A stretch of DNA of 64,000 bases from Pseudomonas sp. (GCF_030690725.1 NZ_JAUYGD010000044.1:82767-146766); one strand, 5' to 3'; counted from the first letter of the stretch, positions 10,876 to 20,215 are shown. A program made the numbers and translations. The notes: generated by a model not told the origin, from the letters alone.

Positions 10876-10975
10876 ACACAGTTGTTTACAAAGAAGCGCT
10901 AGACAGCCCTGATCAGCCTCTGGCGCAACGCAAGCCGATGATTAAACTAGCGCCACTTTTCTGGAGCCCCTTGCA

Positions 10976-12064
10976 ATGACCCTGATGACCTTTGTTTATC
11001 TGATCGCCGGCCTGGTGCTGCTGGTGGCTGGCGCTGAAGTACTGGTACGTGGCGCGGCCAAGCTGGCAGCGCAATTCGGCATTCCGCCACTGATCATCGG
11101 CCTGACCGTGGTCGCCTTCGGCACCAGCGCGCCGGAAACCGCAGTCAGCGTGCAGGCGGCCTTCAACAACAGCGGCGACCTGGCGATTGGCAACGTGATC
11201 GGCAGCAATATCGCCAACGTGCTGCTGATTCTCGGCCTGACCGCTGTGGTTGCACCGCTGATCGTCTCGCGCCAGCTGATCCGCCTGGATGTGCCGATCA
11301 TGATCGGCGCCAGCCTGGTGGTCTATGCCCTGGCCTGGGACGGCAGCCTCAGCCGCCTCGACGGCGCCCTGCTGTTTGCTGGCGTGCTCGCCTACACCGG
11401 CTTCCTGATCATCAGCTCGCGCCGCGACAAGAGCAGCAATGAGGATGACGAGTTTGCCAAGGAATTCGGCCTCAATGAGCCGGCCAAACCCTATGCCTGG
11501 GTAATCAATCTGGGCCTGATCATTGCCGGCCTGGTGCTGCTGGTCAGCGGCTCCAACTTTCTGGTCGAGAGTGCCGTCACCATGGCCCGCGCACTGGGCA
11601 TCTCGGAACTGGTGATCGGCCTGACCGTAGTCGCCATCGGCACCTCGCTGCCGGAGCTGGCCACCTCGATCATGGCCGCCATCAAGGGCGAGCGCGATAT
11701 CGCCGTGGGCAATATCGTCGGCAGCAATATCTTCAACCTGCTCTGCGTACTGGGCCTGGCCTCGCTGGTCTCGCCGCAAGCCATCAACGTCGCCGCCAAC
11801 GCCCTGGCCTTCGACTTCCCGGTGATGATCGCCGTGGCCGTGGCCTGTTTGCCGATCTTCTTCGCCGGTTACCGCATCAACCGCTGGGAAGGCTTGTTGT
11901 TTCTTGCCTACTACGTGGCCTACACGGTCTACCTGGTGCTGTCGTCGACCGGCCGGCCGTTCGCCGAGGTCTTTGGCGACGCCATGCTCGGCTACGCCCT
12001 GCCGCTGACCGCAGTGACCCTAGTGATCATCGCCGGCCGTGCCTGGCACAAGCAAAAAGCCTGA
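10976..12064 (+). CDS. Calcium/sodium antiporter, CaCA family (YrbG-like)
   Basis: 362 residues with about ten membrane segments in two homologous halves. Each half carries the alpha-repeat: IIGLTVVAFGTSAPETAVSV with IGNVIGSNIANV, and VIGLTVVAIGTSLPELATSI with VGNIVGSNIFNL. These GTSxPE and GSNxxN repeats bind the cation in the K+-dependent or bacterial YrbG type of Ca2+/Na+ exchanger, in the inner membrane. A ribosome site GGAG lies 9 bases before the ATG. The ion specificity is inferred from the family. Confidence 0.92.
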   Translation: MTLMTFVYLIAGLVLLVAGAEVLVRGAAKLAAQFGIPPLIIGLTVVAFGTSAPETAVSVQAAFNNSGDLAIGNVIGSNIANVLLILGLTAVVAPLIVSRQLIRLDVPIMIGASLVVYALAWDGSLSRLDGALLFAGVLAYTGFLIISSRRDKSSNEDDEFAKEFGLNEPAKPYAWVINLGLIIAGLVLLVSGSNFLVESAVTMARALGISELVIGLTVVAIGTSLPELATSIMAAIKGERDIAVGNIVGSNIFNLLCVLGLASLVSPQAINVAANALAFDFPVMIAVAVACLPIFFAGYRINRWEGLLFLAYYVAYTVYLVLSSTGRPFAEVFGDAMLGYALPLTAVTLVIIAGRAWHKQKA

Positions 12065-12087
12065 TGAGCGCTTAGGAGAACAGCCGC

Positions 12088-12465
12088 ATGAGTGACAGCC
12101 ACGAGCAGGGTCTGAAAGTCCGCCGCGAAGTGATGGGCGATGCCTTTGTCGATCGTGCGCTGGGTAACGCCACGGACTTTACCCAGCCGCTGCAGGACTT
12201 CGTCAACCAGCACGCCTGGGGCGGCGTATGGACCCGCGAAGGCCTGGATCGCAAGACCCGCAGCCTGATCACCCGGTCGGCGCTGACCGCGCTGAAATGC
12301 CCGCAGGAACTCAAGGGCCACGTGCGCGGCGCGCTGAACAATGGCTGCACGGTCGAGGAAATCCGCGAAACCCTGCTGCACTGCGCGGTGTATGCCGGCG
12401 TGCCGGCGGCCATCGATGCCTTTCGCGCAGCGCAGGAAGTGATCGACGACTTCCAGCCAGCCTGA
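12088..12465 (+). CDS. Carboxymuconolactone decarboxylase (CMD) family protein
   Basis: 125 residues, all one CMD domain. It resembles the gamma-carboxymuconolactone decarboxylase PcaC in length and layout: VRREVMGDAFVDRAL at the start, then WTREGLDRKTRSLITRSALTAL and VEEIRETLLHCAVYAGVPAA. The cysteine in LLHCAVYAG occupies the conserved position, but the paired CxxC redox motif of AhpD is absent. No other protocatechuate-pathway gene is nearby, so an actual decarboxylase role is uncertain. It follows the antiporter by 23 bases with its own GGAG site. Confidence 0.85.
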   Translation: MSDSHEQGLKVRREVMGDAFVDRALGNATDFTQPLQDFVNQHAWGGVWTREGLDRKTRSLITRSALTALKCPQELKGHVRGALNNGCTVEEIRETLLHCAVYAGVPAAIDAFRAAQEVIDDFQPA

Positions 12466-12477
12466 GCGCAACACAAC

Positions 12478-12506
12478 AAAAAGCCGGGCATTGCCCGGCT
12501 TTTTTA
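12478..12506. terminator. Bidirectional intrinsic terminator
   Basis: A 9-bp stem AGCCGGGCA / TGCCCGGCT with a single-base loop is preceded by an A run and followed by TTTTTT. It sits between the convergent CMD gene and the AEC transporter and can stop transcription from both sides. Confidence 0.88.
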
Positions 12507-12520
12507 TGCCCGCGCGACGG

Positions 12521-13462
12521 CTAGATCCAACCCGCCCACTGCAGCACAAACAGCCCGAGGTTAGTGGTCACCACCGTGGCCAGGGTGGTCAGCACGATGA
12601 TCGCCGCCGCCAACTGATGATTACCGCCCACCGCCTTGGCCATAACGAAACTGGCCGCCGCCGTGGGACTGGCGAAGTACAGAAAGAGAATCGCCAGATC
12701 GGCATCGCGAAAGCCCCACAGCCAGGCGCCCAGGGTTGCCACTAGCGGCAGCCAGAACACCTTCATCAGGCTTGAGCTGATCGCCATGCCGCTGCTCTCG
12801 CGCAGCGATTCCAGGGTCAGGGTGCCACCGATGCAGATCAGCGCCAGCGGCAGGCTCATCTGCGCAAAGTATTCCCCAGAGGTCAGCAACCAGGCCGGCA
12901 GCGCAATCTGCCAGGCGGCAAAAGGGATAGCCGCCAGCACACCAATGATCAGCGGATTACTGAGGATGTTCTTGGTCAGGCTCCAGACATCGGTCTTGGC
13001 CTCTGGGCTGTAGATCGCCAAAACAATCGCTGACAGGGTGTTGTAGCTGAGAATCACCACCCCACCGAGCACCGCGCCGACCGACAGGCCGTAATCACCG
13101 TACATGCTGGTGGCCAGCGCCAGGCCGATAATGCCGTTGTTGCCGCGAAACGCGCCCTGGGTATAGATGCCGCGATCCGCCTCAGGGCAGCGCAGGATCG
13201 CCCAGCCCCAGGCCAGCAGAAAGCAGCCCAGAGTCGCCAGCACGAAATACAGCAGCAAGGCCGGCTGCAAGGCGGTACGCAAATCCGCCTGGACAATACC
13301 GAGAAACAACAGGGTGGGCAGCGTGCCACGAAACACCAGCGCCGATGCGGTGTTGATAAAGGCCGCATCAATCAGCCCCAGACGCTTGAGCGCCACGCCG
13401 AGAAACAGCATGGAGAACACCGGAGCGGTAACGCTGATGGTTTGCTGAACAACGGCGAGCAT
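12521..13462 (-). CDS. AEC-family transporter (auxin efflux carrier-like permease)
   Basis: 313 residues with about ten membrane segments in two five-helix halves, the layout of the AEC/BART group. The N-terminal FSMLFLGVALKRLGLID, GRNNG-like FRGNNGIIGLALA and the C-terminal FASPTAAASFVMAKAVGG match this family. Bacterial members move small carboxylates such as malate or malonate across the inner membrane; the substrate here cannot be told. It is a single-gene unit facing the CMD gene, with a shared terminator. Confidence 0.87.
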   Translation of the reverse strand: MLAVVQQTISVTAPVFSMLFLGVALKRLGLIDAAFINTASALVFRGTLPTLLFLGIVQADLRTALQPALLLYFVLATLGCFLLAWGWAILRCPEADRGIYTQGAFRGNNGIIGLALATSMYGDYGLSVGAVLGGVVILSYNTLSAIVLAIYSPEAKTDVWSLTKNILSNPLIIGVLAAIPFAAWQIALPAWLLTSGEYFAQMSLPLALICIGGTLTLESLRESSGMAISSSLMKVFWLPLVATLGAWLWGFRDADLAILFLYFASPTAAASFVMAKAVGGNHQLAAAIIVLTTLATVVTTNLGLFVLQWAGWI

Positions 13463-13544
13463 GACAGCCCCTGACCAGTTAGATAGGGGGCTAATGATAG
13501 CAAGGCTGCCTGGCGGAAAGCTTTCAGCAGCCTTTCATGCGGGG

Positions 13545-13568
13545 AAAAAAACGCCGGGAGCGTTTTTT
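13545..13568. terminator. Terminator downstream of roxR
   Basis: AAAAAAACGC pairs with GCGTTTTTT around a five-base loop, giving a hairpin with A and T runs on each side. Read on the minus strand it lies about 60 bases past the roxR stop and should end the roxSR transcript. Confidence 0.7.
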
Positions 13569-13629
13569 AACGTCGCACAGCGACGACCCGCAGGGTGGCC
13601 GCCATGGATGGCAGGCCATAAAATAACGT

Positions 13630-14190
13630 TTAGCGGCGTACCGGACGCTTCTGCAACTTGCGCTGCAAGGTGCGCCGATGCATGCCCAGAGCGCGGGCGG
13701 TAGCGGAGATATTGCCTTCGTGCTCGCTGAGCACGCGCTGGATGTGCTCCCACTGCAGGCGGTCCACCGACATCGGATTTTCCGGAACCAGGGTATCCAG
13801 ATCGGCATGCTGAGTCAGCAGCGCGGCCAGCACATCGTCGGCATCAGCCGGTTTGCACAGGTAGTTGCAGGCGCCACGCTTGATCGCCTCTACCGCCGTG
13901 GCGATGCTCGAATAACCGGTGAGGATCACCACGCGCATTTCGCCGTCCAGCTCCAGCAGCTTGGGCAGCAGCACCAGACCGGAGTCGCCTTCCATCTTCA
14001 GGTCGACCACGGCGTAGTCCGGCACATCCTGTTCAGCCAGGGCCAGGCCTTCTTCAGCCGAACCGGCGGTGGACACCCGCAGGCCACGACGGCTCATGGC
14101 GCGGGCCATAACGCGGGTGAAAGTCGGATCATCATCGACCAGCAGCAGGTGCGGTTGTTCTTCGCCTTCGAACAGCACTTCATCGCTCAT
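13630..14190 (-). CDS. roxR: Redox response regulator RoxR (RegA/PrrA/ActR family)
   Basis: 186 residues. The receiver domain (about 12-125) has acidic VDDD, phospho-acceptor Asp in YAVVDLKMEGDSG, and the Lys in YLCKPADADD. A Fis-type helix-turn-helix ends the protein (GNISATARALGMHRRTLQRKL). This two-domain build without an AAA+ module is the RegA/PrrA/RoxR type, which controls respiratory and cyanide-insensitive oxidase genes in Pseudomonas. It follows roxS in one operon with a 12-base gap. The next conserved gene is the SIMPL-domain protein, as in P. aeruginosa. Confidence 0.95.
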   Translation of the reverse strand: MSDEVLFEGEEQPHLLLVDDDPTFTRVMARAMSRRGLRVSTAGSAEEGLALAEQDVPDYAVVDLKMEGDSGLVLLPKLLELDGEMRVVILTGYSSIATAVEAIKRGACNYLCKPADADDVLAALLTQHADLDTLVPENPMSVDRLQWEHIQRVLSEHEGNISATARALGMHRRTLQRKLQKRPVRR

Positions 14191-14202
14191 TCGGGTATTT
14201 CC

Positions 14203-15456
14203 TTAGCTTCGGCCATAGGCGCGCGGCAGTTTCAGCTCGGTGAGCGTGCCGCCTTCTTCGTGGTTATACAGTTTAACCGTGCCGCCGGCACGGGTGACGC
14301 TGGCCTGACTGAGGAACAGGCCCAAACCAAACCCTTTGCCCTTGGTGGTGAAAAACGGCCGCCCCAACTGCTCGGCAATTGCCAGCGGCACACCCGCGCC
14401 GAAGTCGCGAATGCTCAGGCGCAGCCACTGGTGATCCCAATCCAGGCGGATATCCAGTTTATCCGGGCAGGCATCGGCAGCGTTGTTCAGCAGATTGAGC
14501 AGCGCCTGGGTCAGGTCGGCCGGCGGCATCATCCGTGGCGGTGCGCCGCGACCCAGGCATTGATAGCGGTAACTGGCTTCGGGACGCATCAAATGCCAGC
14601 GATTGAGAGTGGTTTCCAGCCACTCCACCGAAGACAGCTCGATCACCGCCTGACGGCGATCAGCCTCGGCAGCGCGCACCAGATGTTGCAGGGTTTCCTT
14701 GCACAGCTTGACCTGCTCCTGCAGCACCGCCAGGTCCTCTTGCAGCGTCGGTTCCTGATGCTCGCGGCGCAACTCCTTGATCAGCACGCTCATGGTCGCC
14801 AGTGGCGTGCCCAACTCATGTGCCGCACCAGCGGCCTGGGTCGCCACGGCGAGCAGCTGCTGATCACGCAAACCCTCTTCGCGACGCTCGGCGCGTAGCT
14901 CTTCCTGATGGCGCAGCTCTTCGGCCATCTTCGCCACAAAGAAGGTGATCAAGCCGGCGGCCAAAGCAAAGCTCAGCCACATGCCGTAGATCAGCAGGCT
15001 TTCCCGTGGCCCCTGCGGCAATTCCAGCGGGTGCGACCAGACCAGCAGAAAGGTGTAACCGCCCAGTGCCAAACCGGACAGAGTGATGGTGTAGAGCCAG
15101 GGCAAGGTCGCCGCCGCGATGGTCAGCGGCACCAGGTAATAAGAGACAAAGGGGTTGGTCGAGCCACCCGAGTAATACAGCAGCAGGCTGTGGATGATCA
15201 GGTCGCAGCCCAACTGCACCGCGTATTCCTGCTCGGTTACCGGCCAAGGCCCACGCAGGCGCAGCGCAGTGAGCAAGCACAACACCAGAGAAATACCGAG
15301 GGTTACACTCAGCTCCAGCCAGGGCAGCGGCAGCGCGCCAGACTTGTACGCCAGCCCCACAGAACCCGCCTGTGCGGCCAGCACCAGAATGCGGATCAGG
15401 GTCAGGCGCCAGAGGTTTTGCCGGCTCGCCGACAGAAGCTGCACAGGTGCGAGCAT
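14203..15456 (-). CDS. roxS: Redox sensor histidine kinase RoxS (RegB/PrrB family)
   Basis: 417 residues from the ATG at 15456, which has GGAG 6 bases upstream; the frame stays open 31 codons further, but that part lacks a ribosome site. Six membrane segments (about 20-190) form the sensory part. The H-box AAGAAHELGTPLATM, the N-box LLNLLNNAADACP and the G-boxes DFGAGVPLA and GFGLGLFLSQ make a complete kinase. The H-box is the RegB form. It phosphorylates RoxR in response to respiratory redox state, perhaps through quinones. Confidence 0.95.
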   Translation of the reverse strand: MLAPVQLLSASRQNLWRLTLIRILVLAAQAGSVGLAYKSGALPLPWLELSVTLGISLVLCLLTALRLRGPWPVTEQEYAVQLGCDLIIHSLLLYYSGGSTNPFVSYYLVPLTIAAATLPWLYTITLSGLALGGYTFLLVWSHPLELPQGPRESLLIYGMWLSFALAAGLITFFVAKMAEELRHQEELRAERREEGLRDQQLLAVATQAAGAAHELGTPLATMSVLIKELRREHQEPTLQEDLAVLQEQVKLCKETLQHLVRAAEADRRQAVIELSSVEWLETTLNRWHLMRPEASYRYQCLGRGAPPRMMPPADLTQALLNLLNNAADACPDKLDIRLDWDHQWLRLSIRDFGAGVPLAIAEQLGRPFFTTKGKGFGLGLFLSQASVTRAGGTVKLYNHEEGGTLTELKLPRAYGRS

Positions 15457-15666
15457 AGAATCTCCAAGATGCTCATTTAGCGAGCCGCAGGAGTATAACC
15501 AAGCCTCTACGCCCCCAACTGCGGCAACGCGCCGCAGCCGGTGTCGCACTCATCAATGATCCGAGAAAAATTCTGGAACCTGATTTAACCCGTTCAGTCT
15601 GATCGCTACGTCTACCCTCTGGAAAGCCGCGCATAACCCATGCGCCCATCACATAAAGGAATCATC

Positions 15667-16377
15667 ATGCTGCCATTGTCCCGCCTCGCCACCGCCCTGC
15701 TGCTGAGCGCCACCACCCTGTTGAGCGCCACGGCCATGGCCGAAGAAGCGCGCTACAACCAGGTCGCACTGCGCGCCGAGGTCAATCAGGAAATCGCCCA
15801 CGACCTGATGCACGTCACCCTCTACAGCGAAGCCCAGGACAGCGACCCGGCCGCCCTTGCCGCGCAGATCAGCAAAACCCTCAACGCCGGCATCGCCCAG
15901 GCCCGTCAGGTCAAAGGTGTTAGCGTCGCCTCCGGCAGCCGTAACAGCTACCCGGTGTATGACGACAAGGGCCAGAAGATCACCGCCTGGCGCGAGCGCG
16001 CCGAGCTGCGTCTGGAAAGCGCCGATTTCAGCGCGCTGTCCAAGCTCACTGGGGAAATGCTGCAAACCCTGAAAATGGGCGGAATGAACTTCAGCATCGC
16101 CTCAGACACCCGCAAGACCCACGAAGACGCCCTGCTCAAGGATGCTGTCGCCGCCTTCAAGGCCCGCGCGCAACTGGCCACCGAAGCCCTCGGCGGCAGT
16201 GGTTACAAGCTGGTCAGCCTGAGCCTGAACAGCGGTGGTTTCCAGCCGCCGATTATGCGCATGGAAGCGATGAAAGGCGCGGCAATGATGGATGCAGCAG
16301 CCACCCCGGATATTGAAGCCGGCACCAGCCAGGTGAGCATTAATGCCGATGGCGTGATCGAAGTGCAGATGCCGTAA
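15667..16377 (+). CDS. Secreted SIMPL-domain (DUF541) protein
   Basis: 236 residues from the ATG at 15667 (AAAGGAATCATC before it). A cleavable signal peptide ends at about TAMA-EEA. The mature part is one SIMPL domain: YNQVALRAEVNQEI, then VSVASGSRNSYPVYDD and the C-terminal VSINADGVIEVQMP, with the alternation typical of the YggE/BP26 group. These periplasmic or outer-membrane proteins are linked to oxidative stress, but the molecular role is not known. It is transcribed divergently from roxS across 210 bp, so it could be a RoxR target; that is inference. Confidence 0.88.
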   Translation: MLPLSRLATALLLSATTLLSATAMAEEARYNQVALRAEVNQEIAHDLMHVTLYSEAQDSDPAALAAQISKTLNAGIAQARQVKGVSVASGSRNSYPVYDDKGQKITAWRERAELRLESADFSALSKLTGEMLQTLKMGGMNFSIASDTRKTHEDALLKDAVAAFKARAQLATEALGGSGYKLVSLSLNSGGFQPPIMRMEAMKGAAMMDAAATPDIEAGTSQVSINADGVIEVQMP

Positions 16378-16397
16378 AAACTGCTACAAACAGAAGC

Positions 16398-16425
16398 AGC
16401 GCCGTTATCCGACGATAGCGGCGCT
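16398..16425. terminator. Hairpin after the SIMPL gene
   Basis: A perfect 12-bp stem AGCGCCGTTATC / GATAGCGGCGCT with a 4-base loop begins 20 bases after the stop at 16377. Only two further T residues follow, so it may stabilise or process RNA rather than terminate fully. Confidence 0.55.
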
Positions 16426-16598
16426 TTGCCATGTTTTCTCGCCCATTTATAGAAATGCGACACCACGTACAGCTGCATCGTCATTCCTGTTCTCTCTGCG
16501 ACATGCCACTTGCCTACGGCATACGCCCTGCATAGCTTCATCCAAGGTCTCCACAAGAGGCCCCTCAGGATCACAACCACAATAACCATGAGGTCACT

Positions 16599-18197
16599 AT
16601 GCGTAAGAACGCCGTCATCCAGGCTTTACTCGCCGCTGGGCTGATCGCCAGCACACCACTTGCCAGCGCCGCCGGCAACCTGGTGTTTTGCTCCGAAGGC
16701 AGCCCCGCCGGGTTCGACCCTGGCCTGTACACCACCGGCACCGATTTCGATGCTGCAGCGGAAACCGTGTTCAACCGCCTGAGCCAGTTCGAGCGTGGCG
16801 GCACCGCCGTAATCCCGGGCCTCGCCGAGAAGTGGGACATCAGCGAAGACGGCCTGAGCTACACCTTTCACCTGCGCCCCAAGGTGAAATTCCACACCAC
16901 CGAATACTTCAAGCCGAGCCGCGATTTCAACGCTGATGACGTGCTGTTCACCTTCCAGCGCATGCTCGACAAGGACCACCCGTTCCGCAAAGCCTACCCG
17001 TCGGAGTTCCCCTACTTCACCGACATGGGCATGGACGCGAACATCGCCAAGATCGAAAAACTCGACGACATGACCGTCAAGTTCAGCCTCAACGAAGTCG
17101 ACGCCGCCTTTATCCAGAACCTGGCGATGAGCTTTGCCTCGATCCAGTCCGCCGAATACGCCGATAGCCTGCTCAAGGCCGGCAAAGCCGCCGACATCAA
17201 CCAGAAGCCCATCGGCACTGGCCCGTTCGTCTTCAGCCGCTACCAGAAGGACGCCTCGATCCGCTTCAAGGGCAACAAGGAATACTGGCAGCCGGACGAG
17301 GTGAAGATCGACAACCTGATCTTCGCCATCAACACCGACGCCTCGGTGCGCATGCAGAAGCTCAAGGCAGGCGAATGCCAGGTCACCCTGTTCCCACGCC
17401 CGGCGGATCTCGACGCGCTGAAAAAAGACCCGAACCTGGACATGCCCGAGCAGGCCGGGTTCAACGTCGGCTATATCGCCTACAACGTCACCCACCCGCC
17501 GTTCGACAAACTCGAAGTGCGCCAGGCGCTGGACATGGCGGTGAACAAGCAAGGCATCATCGACGCGGTGTACCAGACTGCCGGCCAGCTCGCGACCAAC
17601 GGCATGCCGCCAACCCAGTGGTCATATGACGACAGCATCAAGGACCCTGCCTACAACCCGGAAAAAGCCAAAGAGCTGCTCAAGGCCGCCGGCATCAAGG
17701 AAGGCACCGAAATCACCCTGTGGGCCATGCCCGTGCAGCGCCCGTACAACCCCAACGCCAAGCTGATGGCCGAGATGCTGCAAAGCGACTGGGCCAAGGT
17801 CGGCATCAAGGCCAAGATCGTCAGCTACGAGTGGGGTGAATACCTCAAGCGCGCCAAGGCTGGCGAACACGACGCCATGCTGATTGGCTGGAGCGGCGAC
17901 AACGGTGACCCGGACAACTGGCTGGGCACCCTGTACGGCTGCGATGCGGTGGACGGCAACAACTTCTCCAAGTGGTGCCATGCCGACTACGACAAACTGG
18001 TGAAAGCCGCCAAGCGCGTGACCGACACCGCCGAACGCACCGAGCTGTATAAGCAGGCGCAGGTGATCCTCAAGCGTGAAGTGCCAATCACTCCGATCGC
18101 CCACTCCACTGTCTACCAACCAATGAGCAAGAAGGTCGAAGACTTCCGCATCAGCCCGTTCGCGCTGAACTCCTTCTACGGCGTCGGCGTCAAGTAA
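16599..18197 (+). CDS. dppA: Dipeptide ABC transporter substrate-binding protein (first of three)
   Basis: 532 residues, SBP family 5. A signal peptide (cleavage near ASA-AGN) precedes LVFCSEGSPAGFDPG, the family's opening strand, and WDISEDGLSYTFHLRPKVKFH. Cluster C signature blocks such as RPYNPNAKLMAEMLQ and GWSGDNGDPDNWL are those of DppA. It captures dipeptides in the periplasm for DppBCDF. In P. aeruginosa two such genes (dppA1, dppA2) occupy this place; here there is one. It is very similar to the gene at 20456. GAGG sits 6 bases before the ATG. No CTTAA motif is seen in its upstream region, unlike the genes next to psdR. Confidence 0.93.
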   Translation: MRKNAVIQALLAAGLIASTPLASAAGNLVFCSEGSPAGFDPGLYTTGTDFDAAAETVFNRLSQFERGGTAVIPGLAEKWDISEDGLSYTFHLRPKVKFHTTEYFKPSRDFNADDVLFTFQRMLDKDHPFRKAYPSEFPYFTDMGMDANIAKIEKLDDMTVKFSLNEVDAAFIQNLAMSFASIQSAEYADSLLKAGKAADINQKPIGTGPFVFSRYQKDASIRFKGNKEYWQPDEVKIDNLIFAINTDASVRMQKLKAGECQVTLFPRPADLDALKKDPNLDMPEQAGFNVGYIAYNVTHPPFDKLEVRQALDMAVNKQGIIDAVYQTAGQLATNGMPPTQWSYDDSIKDPAYNPEKAKELLKAAGIKEGTEITLWAMPVQRPYNPNAKLMAEMLQSDWAKVGIKAKIVSYEWGEYLKRAKAGEHDAMLIGWSGDNGDPDNWLGTLYGCDAVDGNNFSKWCHADYDKLVKAAKRVTDTAERTELYKQAQVILKREVPITPIAHSTVYQPMSKKVEDFRISPFALNSFYGVGVK

Positions 18198-18215
18198 CCA
18201 CCCCGGCAATAAAGA

Positions 18216-18243
18216 ACGGCGGCCAATGGCCGCCGTTTTATTT
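18216..18243. terminator. Terminator after dppA
   Basis: A 9-bp stem ACGGCGGCC / GGCCGCCGT with a 3-base loop is followed by TTTATTTA. It lies between dppA and the convergent mdpA, so it closes the dppA transcript as a single gene. Confidence 0.85.
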
Positions 18244-18256
18244 ACTGCACCAGCCC

Positions 18257-19483
18257 TTATCCCAGACCGAACGGATCATCCAACGAATGGCTCGGCGCGG
18301 TGAACCAGCGCGGCCCATCGGCGCTCATGTAGAAGTGATCCTCCAGACGCACGCCGAACTCGCCCGGCACGCAGATCATCGGCTCATTGCTGAAGCACAT
18401 GCCTTCGGCCAGCGGCGTCAGATCGCCACGCACCAGATAGGGCCCTTCATGGATATCCAGGCCGATACCGTGGCCGGTGCGATGCGGCAGGCCCGGCAAC
18501 TTGTAATCCGGGCCCAGGCCCGCCGCTTCCAGAGTGCGCCGCGCCGCAGCATCCACCGCCTGGCAGGGCTGGCCGAGCTGCGCGGCCTCGAATGCAGCCA
18601 GCTGCGCGGCTTTCTCGATATTCCAGAAGTCGCGCTGACGCTGACTAGGCTCGCCGAAGACATAGCTGCGGGTGATGTCCGACAGATAGCCATGCACCTG
18701 GCAGCCGGTGTCGATCAGCACCATGTCGCCCTGCTTGAGGATCTGCGCGTGTTTGACGCCATGGGGAAATGCACTGGCTGGGCCAAACAGCACGATGCAG
18801 AACGTCGAGCCCGCTGCGCCGACGGCGCGATGCGCCTGCTGGATAAACTCGGCGACCGCCGTGGTGCTGATGCCCTCGTGCAGCACACTGGCGACAGCCT
18901 TGTGCACCTCAAGGGTCATGTCCTTGGCGCGCTGCATCAGGGCCAGCTCGGCCGCTGATTTGCGCTGCCGGCAGTAGCCGCTGACCACTGCCGCATCGAC
19001 AAACTCGTAGCCCCTGGCCAAGCGGCGAATACCATCGACCATAAAGAATGCCAGCGTCGGACAGAGGCCGATTTTCACGGGCTGCTCTTGATCCGCCGCG
19101 ATGCCCATCCGCTGCAGCGTATCGAGCAGCAACTGATAGGGGCTTTCGTGCTCCTGCCAGGTATTGATGGCGCCAACGAGCACCTGAAAATCGCGAATGG
19201 TACCGACCTCAAATGCCGGAGCCAGGTATTCCAGCGGCCCCTCGGCCGGGAGAATCGCGCCCACCATGCGCTCACTGGGATGCCAGCGCACGCCGGTGAA
19301 ATACTGCAGATTGCTGCCGGCGTTGATAAACATCGCGGCAATACCTTCGGCCTGCATCAGCGCCTGGGCGCGACTCACCCGAGCCTGGTATTCACCAAGC
19401 GCGATTGGTTGCACGCCATCCATCATGTTGTGCAGCCCGGCAAGCGCCTGTTGCGGCGTACAACCTCCGACACCGAGAGTCAT
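18257..19483 (-). CDS. mdpA: Metallo-dipeptidase, M24 (Xaa-Pro peptidase-like) family
   Basis: 408 residues with no signal peptide, so cytoplasmic. An N-terminal creatinase-like domain (about 35-165) precedes the pita-bread catalytic domain. All five metal ligands are visible: Asp in VLIDTGCQV, Asp in SDITRSYV, His in HRTGHGIGLDIHE, Glu in FSNEPMI and Glu in VRLEDHF. It should cut imported dipeptides. Divergent placement with psdR matches P. aeruginosa mdpA (PA4498, from memory), which PsdR represses. An inverted CTTAA pair lies at its likely -10 region. Confidence 0.9.
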   Translation of the reverse strand: MTLGVGGCTPQQALAGLHNMMDGVQPIALGEYQARVSRAQALMQAEGIAAMFINAGSNLQYFTGVRWHPSERMVGAILPAEGPLEYLAPAFEVGTIRDFQVLVGAINTWQEHESPYQLLLDTLQRMGIAADQEQPVKIGLCPTLAFFMVDGIRRLARGYEFVDAAVVSGYCRQRKSAAELALMQRAKDMTLEVHKAVASVLHEGISTTAVAEFIQQAHRAVGAAGSTFCIVLFGPASAFPHGVKHAQILKQGDMVLIDTGCQVHGYLSDITRSYVFGEPSQRQRDFWNIEKAAQLAAFEAAQLGQPCQAVDAAARRTLEAAGLGPDYKLPGLPHRTGHGIGLDIHEGPYLVRGDLTPLAEGMCFSNEPMICVPGEFGVRLEDHFYMSADGPRWFTAPSHSLDDPFGLG

Positions 19484-19651
19484 CTCGCGCTCCTTTGTAT
19501 GATCTGTAAGTTGGCCCGGTGAAATTTAAGTCCGGCTTAAATAGAGCGCAACGATTATTTTAGTGCTACTTAAATTCACAGGTATTGTCCGACGACTTTT
19601 AAGCGCGGCGCCGAACGGTATACTGGCGCTCTTTCAGCACGAGCCAGGGTT
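19484..19651. promoter_or_regulatory. Divergent mdpA / psdR control region with CTTAA half-sites
   Basis: This 168-bp gap holds TTTAAG-N5-CTTAAA (19525-19541), ACTTAAATT (19568-19576) and an inverted GCGCTTAAAAG (19596-19606). On the minus strand TTGCGC with TTAAAT 16 bases on looks like the mdpA promoter, and the palindrome overlaps its -10. On the plus strand TATACT (19619-19624) is a likely psdR -10, with the inverted site at its -35. The same motif recurs in front of the next gene. PsdR binding is inferred. Confidence 0.7.
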
Positions 19652-20215
19652 ATGACCGCAGATCGCATCGGAGAACGTTTGCGCCGCTACCGGCGGGCCG
19701 CGAAGAAGACCCTGAATGAAGTCGCAAGCGAATCGGGGCTCACCGCCAGCTTCCTCTCCCAGGCCGAGCGCAACCTGACCGGCATCTCGATTTCCTCATT
19801 GGCCAGCATCGCCAAGTCGCTCGACATCCCGCTCAACGTGCTGTTCGATCAACCGCCGCAACCTGAACCCGACTCGCACCAGGGCGAACGGGTGCGCTAC
19901 ACCATCGAAGGCCAGCCCCTGGCCTATGAGCGGCTTTCCAGCAGCTTCCCGGGCAACCAGCTGAACGCAGTAAAAATGAGCATGCCAGTCGGCTACCAAT
20001 CCGAGCTGATCGCCCATGAAGGTGCCGAATTTGCCTACGTGTTATCCGGCAAGATTCTCTACACCATCGACGGCCGCCAGTACCCATTAAGCGCGGGCGA
20101 CTCAGTGCACTTCGATGCCGGCAAGGCCCACCGTCTGGCCAATGTCGGTAACGAGGTAGCGGAAATGCTGGCCATCACCACCCTCAGCCTGTTCGACGAC
20201 CACAGCACGCCCTGA
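19652..20215 (+). CDS. psdR: XRE-cupin transcriptional repressor of dipeptide metabolism PsdR
   Basis: 187 residues. An N-terminal XRE helix-turn-helix (about 6-62: RIGERLRRYRRAAKKTL, ASESGLTASFLSQAERN, ISSLASIAKSL) joins a C-terminal cupin barrel (about 105-182: GAEFAYVLSGKILYTIDG, LSAGDSVHFDAGKAHRLANVG). This build is the PuuR/PsdR type, whose cupin senses a small ligand. In P. aeruginosa PsdR (PA4499) represses mdpA and the dpp genes, and psdR loss arises often during growth on casein. Both neighbours here match that regulon. Confidence 0.93.
   Translation: MTADRIGERLRRYRRAAKKTLNEVASESGLTASFLSQAERNLTGISISSLASIAKSLDIPLNVLFDQPPQPEPDSHQGERVRYTIEGQPLAYERLSSSFPGNQLNAVKMSMPVGYQSELIAHEGAEFAYVLSGKILYTIDGRQYPLSAGDSVHFDAGKAHRLANVGNEVAEMLAITTLSLFDDHSTP

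Noticed and set aside
12088..12465. Assignment as PcaC of the protocatechuate pathway
   Set aside because: Only the domain supports it; no pca neighbour is present, so the specific name was left out.
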